Origin: Mesobacterium pallidum
GTDB taxonomy: Bacteria; Pseudomonadota; Alphaproteobacteria; Rhodobacterales; Rhodobacteraceae
NCBI RefSeq assembly: GCF_019966535.1
Contig: NZ_JAIMID010000007.1
Coordinates: 1-64,000 of the forward strand
DNA length: 64,000 bases
Direction: 5' to 3'
This document shows positions 29,974-39,961 of the stretch, one piece after another (within the stretch, counting starts at the first letter, position 1; every line of letters starts with the position of its first letter). The translations under genes were made by a program, and so were the position numbers. The notes under the pieces were generated by a model. It was not told where the DNA came from, did no database searches, and saw only the letters and a program-made list of their open reading frames with translations.

Positions 29974-30899
29974 CGAACCGGCGGCCCTTCCTGATGTTCA
30001 CCTCGAGCGGAGTGAACTTCATGGCGCCCCTGGCCGAGATCGTGGCGACCGTGCCGCAGGTCGAGGTGACGCCCGGGTCGGTTGCCGGCGGGATCTGCGC
30101 CGGCATGCTGCGCCGCCACGGGCTCGAGATGGCCGTGGTCGATACCCGCGCCGCCTTCGGCTTTGGCCCGCCCGGCCCGCCGGTCGCCGCGTCCGCGGGG
30201 ATCGCGGTCGAGTTCGGCAGCACCGGCACGCTGGCCTTCATGGTGGATGCGGTGACCGACATCCGCCGCGTCGATCCGGCGGGGATCGTGCCGGTGCCGC
30301 CAAAGGTCTCGCGCCGGTCGGACCTGCTGGACGGCGTCTTCCTCGACCCGCAAGGGCGGCAGCATTTCGTCGTGGATCCGGCGGCCTTCCGCAAGGATCC
30401 CGGCCTCTGCCGCCTGGCCGAGCTGGCCCACCGCGTCTCCGCCAGCAGCGAAGCCGGCGGCGACAGCATCTACGGGGGCACCGGGCAGGGCCGCTCGGTC
30501 TTTGTCATCGTGCACGGCGGGGCCCGGGTCGCGATCCCGATCGACCAGGTGGTCGAGGTGCTGCGCGTCCCGCCGCAACTGCGGGGCCCGGTCTCGTCCG
30601 GGCACCTGGCCAACCTGACCCACCGCGGCAGCCTGATGCCGGTGTTCGACCTGGCCGATCGGCTGGGCTACCCGGCGACCGAGCGGACGCCGGACGCGGC
30701 CATCCTTGTCGTGCGTCGGGAAGACTACCTGTACGGCTGGATCGTCGCCCGCCTCATCTCGATCGAGGTCGGCACCCTGTGGCGGGACGACCCGGGCGAC
30801 GTGGTCGAAGGCGAGCCGCGCACCGGCACCTGCGTCCAATTCGGCGGGCCCGAGGGCGAGATGGTCGGCGTCGTCGATCTGCGCGCCTGCCTGGCCTGA
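29970..30899 (+). CDS. Tandem CheW-like protein
   Basis: A 309-residue protein with what looks like two CheW-type modules. The first (~1-140) is divergent (FLMFTSSGVNFMAPLAEIVATVPQ). The second (~175-305) is clearer (SVFVIVHGGARVAIPIDQVVEVLRVP, then GSLMPVFDLADRLGY and VGVVDLRACLA). The start GTG at 29970 forms a GTGA overlap with the upstream stop; GTG at 29952 is the alternative. With the gene before it, this gives three CheW-like modules behind a single soluble receptor, which points to a dedicated adaptor set. No CheA, CheB or CheR is in the window. Confidence 0.8.
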   Translation: MTNRRPFLMFTSSGVNFMAPLAEIVATVPQVEVTPGSVAGGICAGMLRRHGLEMAVVDTRAAFGFGPPGPPVAASAGIAVEFGSTGTLAFMVDAVTDIRRVDPAGIVPVPPKVSRRSDLLDGVFLDPQGRQHFVVDPAAFRKDPGLCRLAELAHRVSASSEAGGDSIYGGTGQGRSVFVIVHGGARVAIPIDQVVEVLRVPPQLRGPVSSGHLANLTHRGSLMPVFDLADRLGYPATERTPDAAILVVRREDYLYGWIVARLISIEVGTLWRDDPGDVVEGEPRTGTCVQFGGPEGEMVGVVDLRACLA

Positions 30900-30989
30900 C
30901 CGCCAGACGGCCCCGGCACCCAGGTGCGGGCCCGGGCGCCCGTCATGGGGGCCCGGGTCCGCGGGGCGGCGGGGAGTGCCGCATCGCGG

Positions 30990-32270
30990 TCAGACCAGGA
31001 AGTCGTCCGCCGTCAGGACCGGGGCGCCATCCAGCGCCATCTGCACGTCTGCCGCCCCGTCGCCGTCGAGATCGGCCAGCAGCAGCGTCTGGCCGCCCGA
31101 GACCTCGGCCCGCAACTCTCCGGCACCCCCCGAGAAGGCCGCGCCGCCGATGAAGGCGAGGCCGTCGATGGCCGAGACATCCAGCAGGTCGACCCCGGTC
31201 TCGAAATCGGTGATCCGGTCGCCCTGCATCTCGTCCAGCGACAGGAACCGGAAGGTGTCGGCCCCGGCACCGCCGGTCATCACGTCGTCGTGGGCGCCGC
31301 CGATCAGCAGGTCGTCTCCGGCCCCGCCATACAGCGTGTCCTGGCCAAGCTGGCCCAGCAGCGTGTCGTTGCCGATCCCGCCCGACAGCATGTCGTAACC
31401 CTTGCCGCCCTCGAGACGGTCGCGCCCCTGGCCGCCGTAAAGCGCATCTGCGCCCTGGCCGCCCAGCAGCAGGTCGTCATCCCCGCCGCCGTAAAGCGCG
31501 TCGTCGCCGTCGCCGCCCAGCACCGTGTCGGCGCCGGCATTGCCGAAGAGCAGGTCATAGCCCTTGTGCCCCTCGAGCCGGTCGTCACCGCGTTGGCCGC
31601 GCAGCGTGTCGGCCCCCTGGCCGCCCAGCAGCAGGTCGGCCCAGGCCCCGCCCGAGAGTGCGTCGGCCCCGTCGCCGCCGTCCAGAGTGTCGCGCCCGTC
31701 GCCGCCGAAGGCCACGTCGGCAAAGGCCGTGCCGGTCCAGCGGTCATGCCCGGTGCTGCCGATCAGCTCATGGGCCGTGCCATAGATGGCCGCCAGGATC
31801 GGATCCGCATCGGCAGTCAGCCCGTCCGGCCCGCCGCCCATCATGCCCGACACGATCTCGTGCACGTCGCCCTTCACGCCCACCGCGTTGACGATCCCGA
31901 GGTTCGAGATCGTCACGACCTCGCCCATCTCGCCGACCCGGCCGTCTGCGTCCAGCGCCAGGTCGCTGGCGGCGTCGTCCCAGGCCGCGCCCAGCGTGCC
32001 AAGGCGGATCTGGTCGATGGTGCCGCTGACCGAGTGGTTCGAGAAGGTATAGGTGAAATCGCTGCCCTCGAGCAGGACGATGCGGGTGTCCGCTTCGGCC
32101 CCGGCGGTGGGCGTGTCGAGGTGCAGGATCTGCGTCGTCTCGGCCGCATCGGCGGCCAGGAAGACCGGGAACTGATAGGGGGTGAAGCCGTCGAACTGCG
32201 CCGCGAGGTACGCGTCGAGGTCGACGCCCGAGCCGTCGGCAAGCGCGGTCAGAGTGAGGGTGATGGCCAT
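30990..32270 (-). CDS. HasA-like hemophore domain fused to RTX repeats (protein 2)
   Basis: A 426-residue secreted protein without a signal peptide. Residues 1-~165 resemble HasA hemophores: SDFTYTFSNHSVSGTIDQIRLGTL aligns with the HasA Tyr75/His83 loop and the strand after it, giving Tyr74 and nearby His79, and GDVHEIVSGMMGG aligns with the HasA GVVHQVVYGLMSG helix. About 18 RTX nonapeptides (GGxGxDxLx) fill ~170-345, and a serralysin-type C-terminal region (DGDGAADVQMAL...DDFLV) follows, the usual type I secretion signal area. A GGAGGT ribosome-binding site precedes ATG 32270. It is the last gene of the heme operon, 24 bases after the receptor gene. RTX typing is certain; the hemophore assignment is by eye and more divergent than in protein 1. 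Confidence 0.8.
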   Translation of the reverse strand: MAITLTLTALADGSGVDLDAYLAAQFDGFTPYQFPVFLAADAAETTQILHLDTPTAGAEADTRIVLLEGSDFTYTFSNHSVSGTIDQIRLGTLGAAWDDAASDLALDADGRVGEMGEVVTISNLGIVNAVGVKGDVHEIVSGMMGGGPDGLTADADPILAAIYGTAHELIGSTGHDRWTGTAFADVAFGGDGRDTLDGGDGADALSGGAWADLLLGGQGADTLRGQRGDDRLEGHKGYDLLFGNAGADTVLGGDGDDALYGGGDDDLLLGGQGADALYGGQGRDRLEGGKGYDMLSGGIGNDTLLGQLGQDTLYGGAGDDLLIGGAHDDVMTGGAGADTFRFLSLDEMQGDRITDFETGVDLLDVSAIDGLAFIGGAAFSGGAGELRAEVSGGQTLLLADLDGDGAADVQMALDGAPVLTADDFLV

Positions 32271-32294
32271 GGGACCTCCGTGATGTGGGGCCTG

Positions 32295-34253
32295 TCAGAA
32301 GCGGTAGACAAGCGAAGCGGTTGCGTTGAACCCTGGCTGCGGCTGGGTATTCAGGTGAGGCGTGTAGACCTCGTCGAGGATGTTGTTGAAGCTGGCCGAA
32401 ATGGTCGCCCGGTCGTCGAAGTCGTGGCTGTAGAACAGATCGAGCGTCTGGTAGCTTTCCGTCGTGACGCGGCCCGCGGCGTCTGCCTTTTCGCCCGACC
32501 GCGTCAGCCGCGCGCCGTAGTTGCTGCGCCCGTCCGCGCTGGTAATCCCGCCCGACAGCACGACGCGCCAGGGCGGCACGCCGGTCAACGGTGCGCCCGT
32601 GGCCGCGTCCTGCCCGTCCAGCACCTGGCCGATGAGGCTGGCAAAGACCCGATCCGCCTCGTAGCGCGCCTCGAGCTCGAAGCCGTCGATCCGGACCTCG
32701 TCGATGTTCCGGTACTGGCTGTAATTGTTGAAAATCGTGCCGACGCGCGCCATCCCGATGTAGTCGGTCACCTGCGTGCGGAAGACGCCGGCGCGCAGGT
32801 CGAGCCGGTCCGACGGCGCCAGCAGCCCCTCCGCGCCATAGCTCAGCGCCAGCTCGAGCGTGCGGGCGCGTTCGGGGTCGAGGTCGGGGTTTGGGCGCAC
32901 CTCGAACGGGGCCGGTTGCGGGTGCGATCCGCTGACCAGGCTCTCGTTCAGCGAGGGCGGGCGGAAGGCCATCCCGGCCGAGGCCGAGAGCGTCAGCCCG
33001 GTGCCCAGCGGAACCTCCAGCGCGAGGCGGGGCGAGATGGCCGAGCCGCTGTTGCCGCGCCCTGGCGCGCTGAGCGCGTAGTGGTTGAAGCTGACGCCAA
33101 GCGTGGCCGTGACGGGGCCGAAATCCATCCGGTCCTCGGCGTCGAAGGACAGGAAGGTGCGGCTGCCCGATGGGGTGAGCGTCCCGGTGCGGGCGTGGGT
33201 GTCGACCCGGTCGCGGAAGGCCTCGAAGGTCAGGGCGATTTCATGGCTGACGGCGCCGGTTTCGGCGAGGCGACGCGCCTCGGCCAGCAGGCCGGTGGTC
33301 GCGGTGTCGTAGCTGTCGGACCCGCCGGTGGGGGTGAGCGTTGCGTCGAGGTCGCGCCGCGAGACGTTCATCGCGGTGTGGTAGACCGAGGCGTCGAGGT
33401 CCCAGCCGCCCACCACGTCGTAGCCTTCGAACGACAGGCGTAGCGTGCCCTTGCGCAGGTCGATGTCGCGCGGGGTGCTGGTGTCATGTCCGGTGACGTA
33501 ATCCTGCGCCAGCGCATCGGCGCTGAGCGTCCAGCGGTGCCCGGCATCGGTGTCGAGCCCCAGCGCCACCAGCATCGACCGGCTTTCCTGTGCGGCCTCA
33601 ACCCGTGTGCCGTCCGGCGCGGTATAAGCGCCGCGTTCGGCGCGGGTGACGGCAAAGGTCAGGTCGGCGTTGTCGCCCAGCCGCTGCGCTACGGCGACGT
33701 GCACGGTGGGGGAGGCGTCGAGCGTGCCGTAGCGCAGCCGGACCTCTCCGCCCCGGTCGCCGCCATCGAGCGGCAGCAGGTCGGCGGCCGTGACCTGCCG
33801 CATCGCCACGGCGCCACCGATGGCGCCGGGCTTGGCGCCGGCGCCGCGCGTCACCTCGACGCTGCGCAGCATCTCGGGGTCGATGGCAAAGGTGCCGTTG
33901 GCCGTGTGCCCAGAGCGGGCAAAGTTCTGGCGCACCCCGTCCACGGTCACCGCGACGCGGCCGTGGTCCTGCAGGCCGCGCACGTTGACCGCCAGTTCGG
34001 CATCGCCGCCGTCGCCCAGCTGCACGGTGACGCCGGGCACGGTTTCCAGCGCCCGGACAAGCCCCGCGGCGCCGGGGTCGCGGGCGAGGTCCTCGGCCGC
34101 GACGGTCGTGCTGGCCGCCTCGGTTGCCGGGGCTTCGGCATCCAGCACGATGTCGGGCAGGCGGTAGCTGCCGCTCTCCTGGGCCAGGGCGGGCAGTGCG
34201 GCGCTGCCGACGAGGGCAGCGAGGACAGAGAGGGGCGCGGCATGTCGCGGCAT
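32295..34253 (-). CDS. TonB-dependent heme/hemophore receptor
   Basis: A 652-residue outer-membrane receptor. A signal peptide covers 1-24 (ending ALPALAQ), a TonB-box-like PDIVLDAE follows at 33-40, the plug spans ~45-155 (NVRGLQDHGRVAVTVDGVRQN, SVEVTRG), and a 22-strand barrel ends in LVYRF. The heme-receptor FRAP/NPNL signature is present as FRPP (430-433) and NPDL (455-458), enclosing His444, the position of the heme-coordinating histidine in HemR/HasR-type proteins. The start is ATG at 34253 with AGGAG eight bases upstream; an ATG at 34310 would spoil the signal peptide. It lies between two HasA-like genes, so it probably receives heme from those hemophores. Confidence 0.9.
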   Translation of the reverse strand: MPRHAAPLSVLAALVGSAALPALAQESGSYRLPDIVLDAEAPATEAASTTVAAEDLARDPGAAGLVRALETVPGVTVQLGDGGDAELAVNVRGLQDHGRVAVTVDGVRQNFARSGHTANGTFAIDPEMLRSVEVTRGAGAKPGAIGGAVAMRQVTAADLLPLDGGDRGGEVRLRYGTLDASPTVHVAVAQRLGDNADLTFAVTRAERGAYTAPDGTRVEAAQESRSMLVALGLDTDAGHRWTLSADALAQDYVTGHDTSTPRDIDLRKGTLRLSFEGYDVVGGWDLDASVYHTAMNVSRRDLDATLTPTGGSDSYDTATTGLLAEARRLAETGAVSHEIALTFEAFRDRVDTHARTGTLTPSGSRTFLSFDAEDRMDFGPVTATLGVSFNHYALSAPGRGNSGSAISPRLALEVPLGTGLTLSASAGMAFRPPSLNESLVSGSHPQPAPFEVRPNPDLDPERARTLELALSYGAEGLLAPSDRLDLRAGVFRTQVTDYIGMARVGTIFNNYSQYRNIDEVRIDGFELEARYEADRVFASLIGQVLDGQDAATGAPLTGVPPWRVVLSGGITSADGRSNYGARLTRSGEKADAAGRVTTESYQTLDLFYSHDFDDRATISASFNNILDEVYTPHLNTQPQPGFNATASLVYRF

Positions 34254-34340
34254 CGGGGACGCTCCTGGCAAGCGGAGGAAGAGGGCGCTCGGGGGACGGT
34301 CCCCGCGCACCCGGGCCTGGGGCCCGTGAGGAACCGGGCG

Positions 34341-35384
34341 TCAGGCCCAGACGAACATGCTGTCGTCCAACGTCGCGGCGGCCACGTCCAGCAAGTGGAT
34401 CTCCACGTCGCCGGTCTCGAGGATCGTGCGCGTCGCCGTTTCGGTCACGGTGAAATCCGCGAGGGTGGTGAGGCCCAGGGCCGAGACGTCCAGCAGGTCT
34501 TCGCTACCGTCGAAATCGGTGATCACGTCGCGGTCCGACACCTGCCAGATGACAAAGGTGTCGGCTCCGTCGCCGCCGGTCAGCAGGTCGGTCTTCTGCC
34601 CGCCGATGATCCGGTCATCGCCCGCGCCGCCCAGGATGGTGTCGTTCTGCTTGCCGCCGTAGATCGTGTCGCTGCCTGCGCCGCCGACAAGGTAGTCGGC
34701 CCCGCGCGCGCCGCTCAGCAGGTCGTCGCCTTCCATCCCCAGCAGGACGTCGCGGCCCTGGTTGCCGTTCATCACGTCATCGCCGCCCATGCCGGTCAGC
34801 ACGTCATCGTTGTCGGTGCCGAACAGCGCGTCGTCGCCCGAGGTGCCGATCATCTCGACCCCGTAGTGCGACAGCACCTCCTCGATCGCGGCGGCGTCCA
34901 GGTTCTGCACGGCGGAATAGAGCGCGTAGACCGGGTTGGCCGCCAGGTCGTTGCCCGCGCCGACCTCGGCAATGAGGTCGAAGCCCGAGATGCGGACCTC
35001 GGTCGCAAAGCCGGTCACCAGCCCGGCCTCGCCGGTGCCCTGGGTGCCGGTGGTGGTGCCGTCCACCCAGTCGCCGAATGTCAGGCTGTCGACCTGGCCC
35101 GAGATGCCGTGCCCGTAGGCCATGCCGGAATGGATGAAGTCATAGGCAAGGTCCGCGCCCTCGGTCAGCACGGCCGCGCTGACCGGGTCGGTGCCGTCGG
35201 TGTAGTGGCGCACGTGCTGGTCGCCGTTCATGTAGTAGGTCGCGCCAAAGGCGCTGTCGGGCGTGCCGCCGTAGAACATCCCGTCGCCCGAGGCGAGCCC
35301 GGCGAAGAAATCGGTGAAATACGCGGTGGAATCAAAGCCTGCCGCCCCAAGGGCGGAGGCGTCGATGGTCAGGGTGCCTGCCAT
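34341..35384 (-). CDS. HasA-like hemophore domain fused to RTX repeats (protein 1)
   Basis: A 347-residue protein without a signal peptide. Residues 1-~178 match HasA block by block: FYGG (37-40, as in HasA GGFYGG), LAYDF...YGHGISGQVDSLTFGD aligned to the HasA Tyr75-His83 loop and GQLDSLSFGD strand (candidate ligands Tyr81 and His92), and ALYSAVQ...LSHYGVEM aligned to the last helix. About 11 RTX nonapeptides span ~179-278, and a short C-terminal region (ITDFDGSEDLLDVSALGL) typical of type I secreted proteins follows. The loop that carries HasA His32 is shortened. Start ATG 35384 has AGAGGA upstream. As the first gene of the operon it is followed by the receptor after an 87-base gap. Confidence 0.85.
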   Translation of the reverse strand: MAGTLTIDASALGAAGFDSTAYFTDFFAGLASGDGMFYGGTPDSAFGATYYMNGDQHVRHYTDGTDPVSAAVLTEGADLAYDFIHSGMAYGHGISGQVDSLTFGDWVDGTTTGTQGTGEAGLVTGFATEVRISGFDLIAEVGAGNDLAANPVYALYSAVQNLDAAAIEEVLSHYGVEMIGTSGDDALFGTDNDDVLTGMGGDDVMNGNQGRDVLLGMEGDDLLSGARGADYLVGGAGSDTIYGGKQNDTILGGAGDDRIIGGQKTDLLTGGDGADTFVIWQVSDRDVITDFDGSEDLLDVSALGLTTLADFTVTETATRTILETGDVEIHLLDVAAATLDDSMFVWA

Positions 35385-35669
35385 GTCGGTCCTCTGTGTG
35401 ATCGAGTTGTCTCGTCGAGGCTGGCGTCTGGCTGGCGCGTCGTGGGACCCGTCTCGTATATCCGACTTAAATTGTCAAGTTCTCTTCGGCCGGATTCCCG
35501 GGCCGTTGCGCCGGGCGTGGCCCTGGCACGGCCCGGCACGCGGCCGCCGCTTTACCCAAGGTTGGTTTTCGCAAGATTCCGCGCCCCGTGGGTTGAAGTT
35601 TCTTGCCGTCACCGCTGCAGTGCCGCAAAATTTGTTGACGTTAGGGAATGGTAGAACTCAGGGCGGCCG
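35385..35669. promoter_or_regulatory. Divergent control region, hemophore operon / histidine kinase
   Basis: A 285-base gap between divergent transcripts. An AT-rich island holds an imperfect inverted repeat with ACTT/AAGT ends (35465-35480) that includes a perfect TTGACA on the minus strand (35478-35473), a candidate -35 element or iron-regulator site for the hemophore operon. No well-matched -10 sits at 17 bases. The + strand side contains TTGTTGACGTTAGG before the kinase start. Confidence 0.4.
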
Positions 35670-37058
35670 ATGAGCGCGAGCAGGGAATTTCTGCGTCTCT
35701 TCGAAGCGGAATACGACAACCGCGCGGAATTCGCGGTTCGCCTTGCGGTCGTCGGCCTGTCTGCGGTCGTGCTTTACCTCTACACCGGCTGGGGCATCGC
35801 CTTTCTCTGGGTGGGCCTCTATTTCGGCCTGCATCTGGTCTATTGGCTGTACTTTGCGCTGGCGTTTCGCGGGGTGGTGCCGCAAAGCGTCTCCTTCGCG
35901 TCGGGGATGTATCTCGCGTTGATCGCGGCCTTCATCTGGATGCCCGCCTACCTGTTCCAGTTCGAGGATCTCGCGCTGCGGGTGCCGTCCTCGGCGGCGC
36001 TGGGGGCGTTCCTGATGTTCATGATCCGGCGGGCCGATACCAGCCGGGTGCTGGTGATCGGCCAGGTGCTGGCGGTGCTGGGCACGGTGACGGTGGTTGT
36101 TGTGCTGACCGCCGACGATATCGACAACTGGATGGCGCAGTCCGTGGTGGTGATCGCCGGGCTGGGGCTGGTCGGCTATTTCGCGCAATCCCTGCTGGCC
36201 GCCCGCACGCGGCGCCTGCGGTCCGAAGAGGCGATGCAGGCCAATGTCCAGGTCCAGAAGATGGAGGCGATCGGCCGTCTCGCCGGCGGGGTCGCCCATG
36301 ATTTCAACAACATGCTGACCGTCATCCTTGGCAACCTCGAACTGCATGAACTGGCGGAGACCGAGTCGGATCGGCGCGAGACGCTGGATGCCGCGCGCCA
36401 CGCGGCCGAACGGGCGCGCGAGACTGTGCGCCAGCTGATGAGCTTTTCGCGCAGCGCCGAGCTGACCGAGACCCAATGCGACCTGGTCGACATCGCCCGG
36501 CGCAGCGTGTTGCTGGCGCAGCCGCTGGTCACCTCGGCCATCACGCTGCGGCTCAACCAGAAGGAATCCAGCCTGCCGGTGCTGGTGGACGAAAGCCATC
36601 TGCTGACGGCGCTGCTGAACCTGGTGATCAATGCCAAGGATGCGCTGGACGGCTCGGGCGTCATCACGGTCTGCTGCGACCGGATCGAGACCGATCAACC
36701 GGTGATCTCGGCCGAGGGGCGCCCCGAGCCGCCGGGCTGCTACGCGCGCATCGCCGTGCGCGACACCGGGCCCGGCATTCCGGCCGAGATCCGGCACCTG
36801 GTGCTCGAGCCGTTCTTCACCACCAAGCCGCTGGGCAAGGGGACGGGGCTGGGGCTGGCCATGGTCGCCGGTTTTGCGCGTCAATCCAAGGGGTTCATCC
36901 AGATCGACAGCTCGCCCAACGGGACCGAGGTTGGCATACTCCTGCCGGACCTGCCCGCCGCGACCCTGGCCCCGTCGGCGGGACACGCGGCACCTGAACG
37001 GAGTTCAGCACGGGCGCCAGAGACCCGGCCGGAGCAGGCGGCGGCGGGAAAGACCTGA
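35670..37058 (+). CDS. Orphan membrane sensor histidine kinase
   Basis: A 462-residue kinase. Residues ~20-180 form about six transmembrane segments with little extracytoplasmic sequence. The HisKA region has [20 protein letters not shown] (phosphoacceptor His210), followed by the N-box [13 protein letters not shown]1 (VRDTGPGIP), the F box (EPFFTTK) and G2 ([11 protein letters not shown]). The H-box type AHDFNN is shared with kinases that often carry receiver domains, but none is present here and no response regulator gene is adjacent. The C-terminal ~35 residues are low complexity. It is divergent from the heme operon; control of that operon is only a guess. Confidence 0.9.
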   Translation: MSASREFLRLFEAEYDNRAEFAVRLAVVGLSAVVLYLYTGWGIAFLWVGLYFGLHLVYWLYFALAFRGVVPQSVSFASGMYLALIAAFIWMPAYLFQFEDLALRVPSSAALGAFLMFMIRRADTSRVLVIGQVLAVLGTVTVVVVLTADDIDNWMAQSVVVIAGLGLVGYFAQSLLAARTRRLRSEEAMQANVQVQKMEAIGRLAGGVAHDFNNMLTVILGNLELHELAETESDRRETLDAARHAAERARETVRQLMSFSRSAELTETQCDLVDIARRSVLLAQPLVTSAITLRLNQKESSLPVLVDESHLLTALLNLVINAKDALDGSGVITVCCDRIETDQPVISAEGRPEPPGCYARIAVRDTGPGIPAEIRHLVLEPFFTTKPLGKGTGLGLAMVAGFARQSKGFIQIDSSPNGTEVGILLPDLPAATLAPSAGHAAPERSSARAPETRPEQAAAGKT

Positions 37059-37214
37059 CCGGCGGCCCTTCGCCCGGGCACCGCCGCGGCGCGCCCCGGC
37101 GGTTGAAAACCTTTGGCCCCGGGTCTAGGTTCCTTGCACCAGACAGGAGCCTTTCAGCCATGGACATGACCCTCGCCGCCTTCGCCCTTCCGATGTTGCC
37201 GCGCGAGATGTCCC

Positions 37215-38798
<1,584 letters not shown>

Positions 38799-38820
38799 CC
38801 CCCTGCCTTTCACTGTTCCA

Positions 38821-38843
38821 CAAATACTCAAATCCCCGCCGGC
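38821..38843 (-). repeat. Recurrent GCCGGCGGGGATTTGAGTATTTG motif between convergent genes
   Basis: Read on the minus strand, the short gap holds CCGGCGGGGATTTG, GAGTATTTG and GAACAGTGAAAG in that order, matching the copies near 6315 and 13877. It lies between two convergent genes, so it may belong to the 3' end of either transcript. Confidence 0.45.
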
Positions 38844-38861
38844 CACGGGCGGGGCGGGCGG

Positions 38862-39812
38862 TCACTCCCACTCCATCTCCTCGTAAACCCGGCCCGCGTT
38901 CTTGGTCGCCAACTCCTCGAACGTGTCGAGATGGGCCCAGTTCGACTGGTCCACGTAATAGGCGTCGGCCAGGTCACCGCCGTCCTCGATATGCGCGCCG
39001 ATCTTGGCGCGCAGGTCCTTGAGATAGCCGATGGTCCCGATCTCGACCATGGCGAGGTTGGTCGGATGCCCGTGCCCGGGGATCACGTAGGTGGGCGCCA
39101 GTGGCATGAATCCGGTCTCGAAGGTCTCGATCCAGCAGCGGGTGCAGGCGCCTTCGAAGATCGGCGGCATCCGCTCGTGAAACGCGATGTCTCCGGCGAT
39201 CATCAGGCTCCACTGCGGGATCCAGACCTGCGTGTCGCCCGGCCCGTGCGAGGGGCCCAGGTGCAGGATCTCGAACCGCACGTCGCCCATCGTCAGCTCG
39301 TGTCGATCCTCGAAGGACAGGTTGGCGGGCACCACCGTCGTGCCTTCGGCCCTGTCGCGGTTGGTGCGCTGAATGTTCATCAGCTCCTGGTGCCCCTCGG
39401 TCTCCATCTCGTGGATCGCGTCGGCATGCGCCAGGATGTCGACGCCCTGTTCGGCCCAGTAGGAATTGCCCAGAAAGGCATGTCCCTGGCCGTTCTCGTC
39501 GATCACCAGCCGCACCGGCTGGTCGGTGACGGCGCGGATCTCGTCATGCAGCGCCCGGGCCAGCCGGTACGAGGCCCCGCCGTTCACCACCACGACCCCG
39601 TCGCCGGTCACGACAAAGCTGAGGTTGTTGTTGTGGCCCGCGTTTTCATAGGTCGGCGGGGCGGTGGCGCCGATGGCGCTATAGACGTTCGGGATGACCT
39701 GCACGGGCTTCGAATAGAGCTCGGATTGCGGGTACTGGTCGGCGATGTCCTCCGAGCCAAGGGCGGGCAGCGCCCCGGCCAGGATCAGCCCCATGGCGGC
39801 GATCGGTTTCAT
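38862..39812 (-). CDS. Exported metallo-beta-lactamase-fold protein with degenerate first metal motif
   Basis: A 316-residue protein with a signal peptide (1-20) and an MBL fold. Later motifs are kept: GPSHGPGDTQVW (His189), AGDIAFHE (Asp208) and VIPGHGHP (His247). The first motif, normally HxHxDH, reads ENGQGH (106-111), so most of the first zinc-binding set is missing and only His111 remains. It may bind one metal, have a different chemistry, or be non-catalytic. The nearest group I can name is the SoxH/quinoprotein-relay type of periplasmic MBL proteins. Start ATG at 39812 with GGAAGGAG upstream. It is a single gene, divergent from the DUF4153-type operon by 149 bases. Confidence 0.8.
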   Translation of the reverse strand: MKPIAAMGLILAGALPALGSEDIADQYPQSELYSKPVQVIPNVYSAIGATAPPTYENAGHNNNLSFVVTGDGVVVVNGGASYRLARALHDEIRAVTDQPVRLVIDENGQGHAFLGNSYWAEQGVDILAHADAIHEMETEGHQELMNIQRTNRDRAEGTTVVPANLSFEDRHELTMGDVRFEILHLGPSHGPGDTQVWIPQWSLMIAGDIAFHERMPPIFEGACTRCWIETFETGFMPLAPTYVIPGHGHPTNLAMVEIGTIGYLKDLRAKIGAHIEDGGDLADAYYVDQSNWAHLDTFEELATKNAGRVYEEMEWE

Positions 39813-39961
39813 CTCGGCTCCTTCCTGCAAGATTTCGATTGGTACACATTCGTATCCGTGAATGTCAACGGCGCGCCTCTGCACGTTTCCTGCACAGATG
39901 CTGCGCCATGGCTGCACGAGGGGCCGGGCAGGGTGGCGGCAGACAACGAGAGGACAGCAAG

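Noticed and set aside
30924..33443. 839-codon + strand frame opposite the hemophore/receptor genes
   Set aside because: Valine-rich repetitive translation is the complement of RTX repeats; not a gene.
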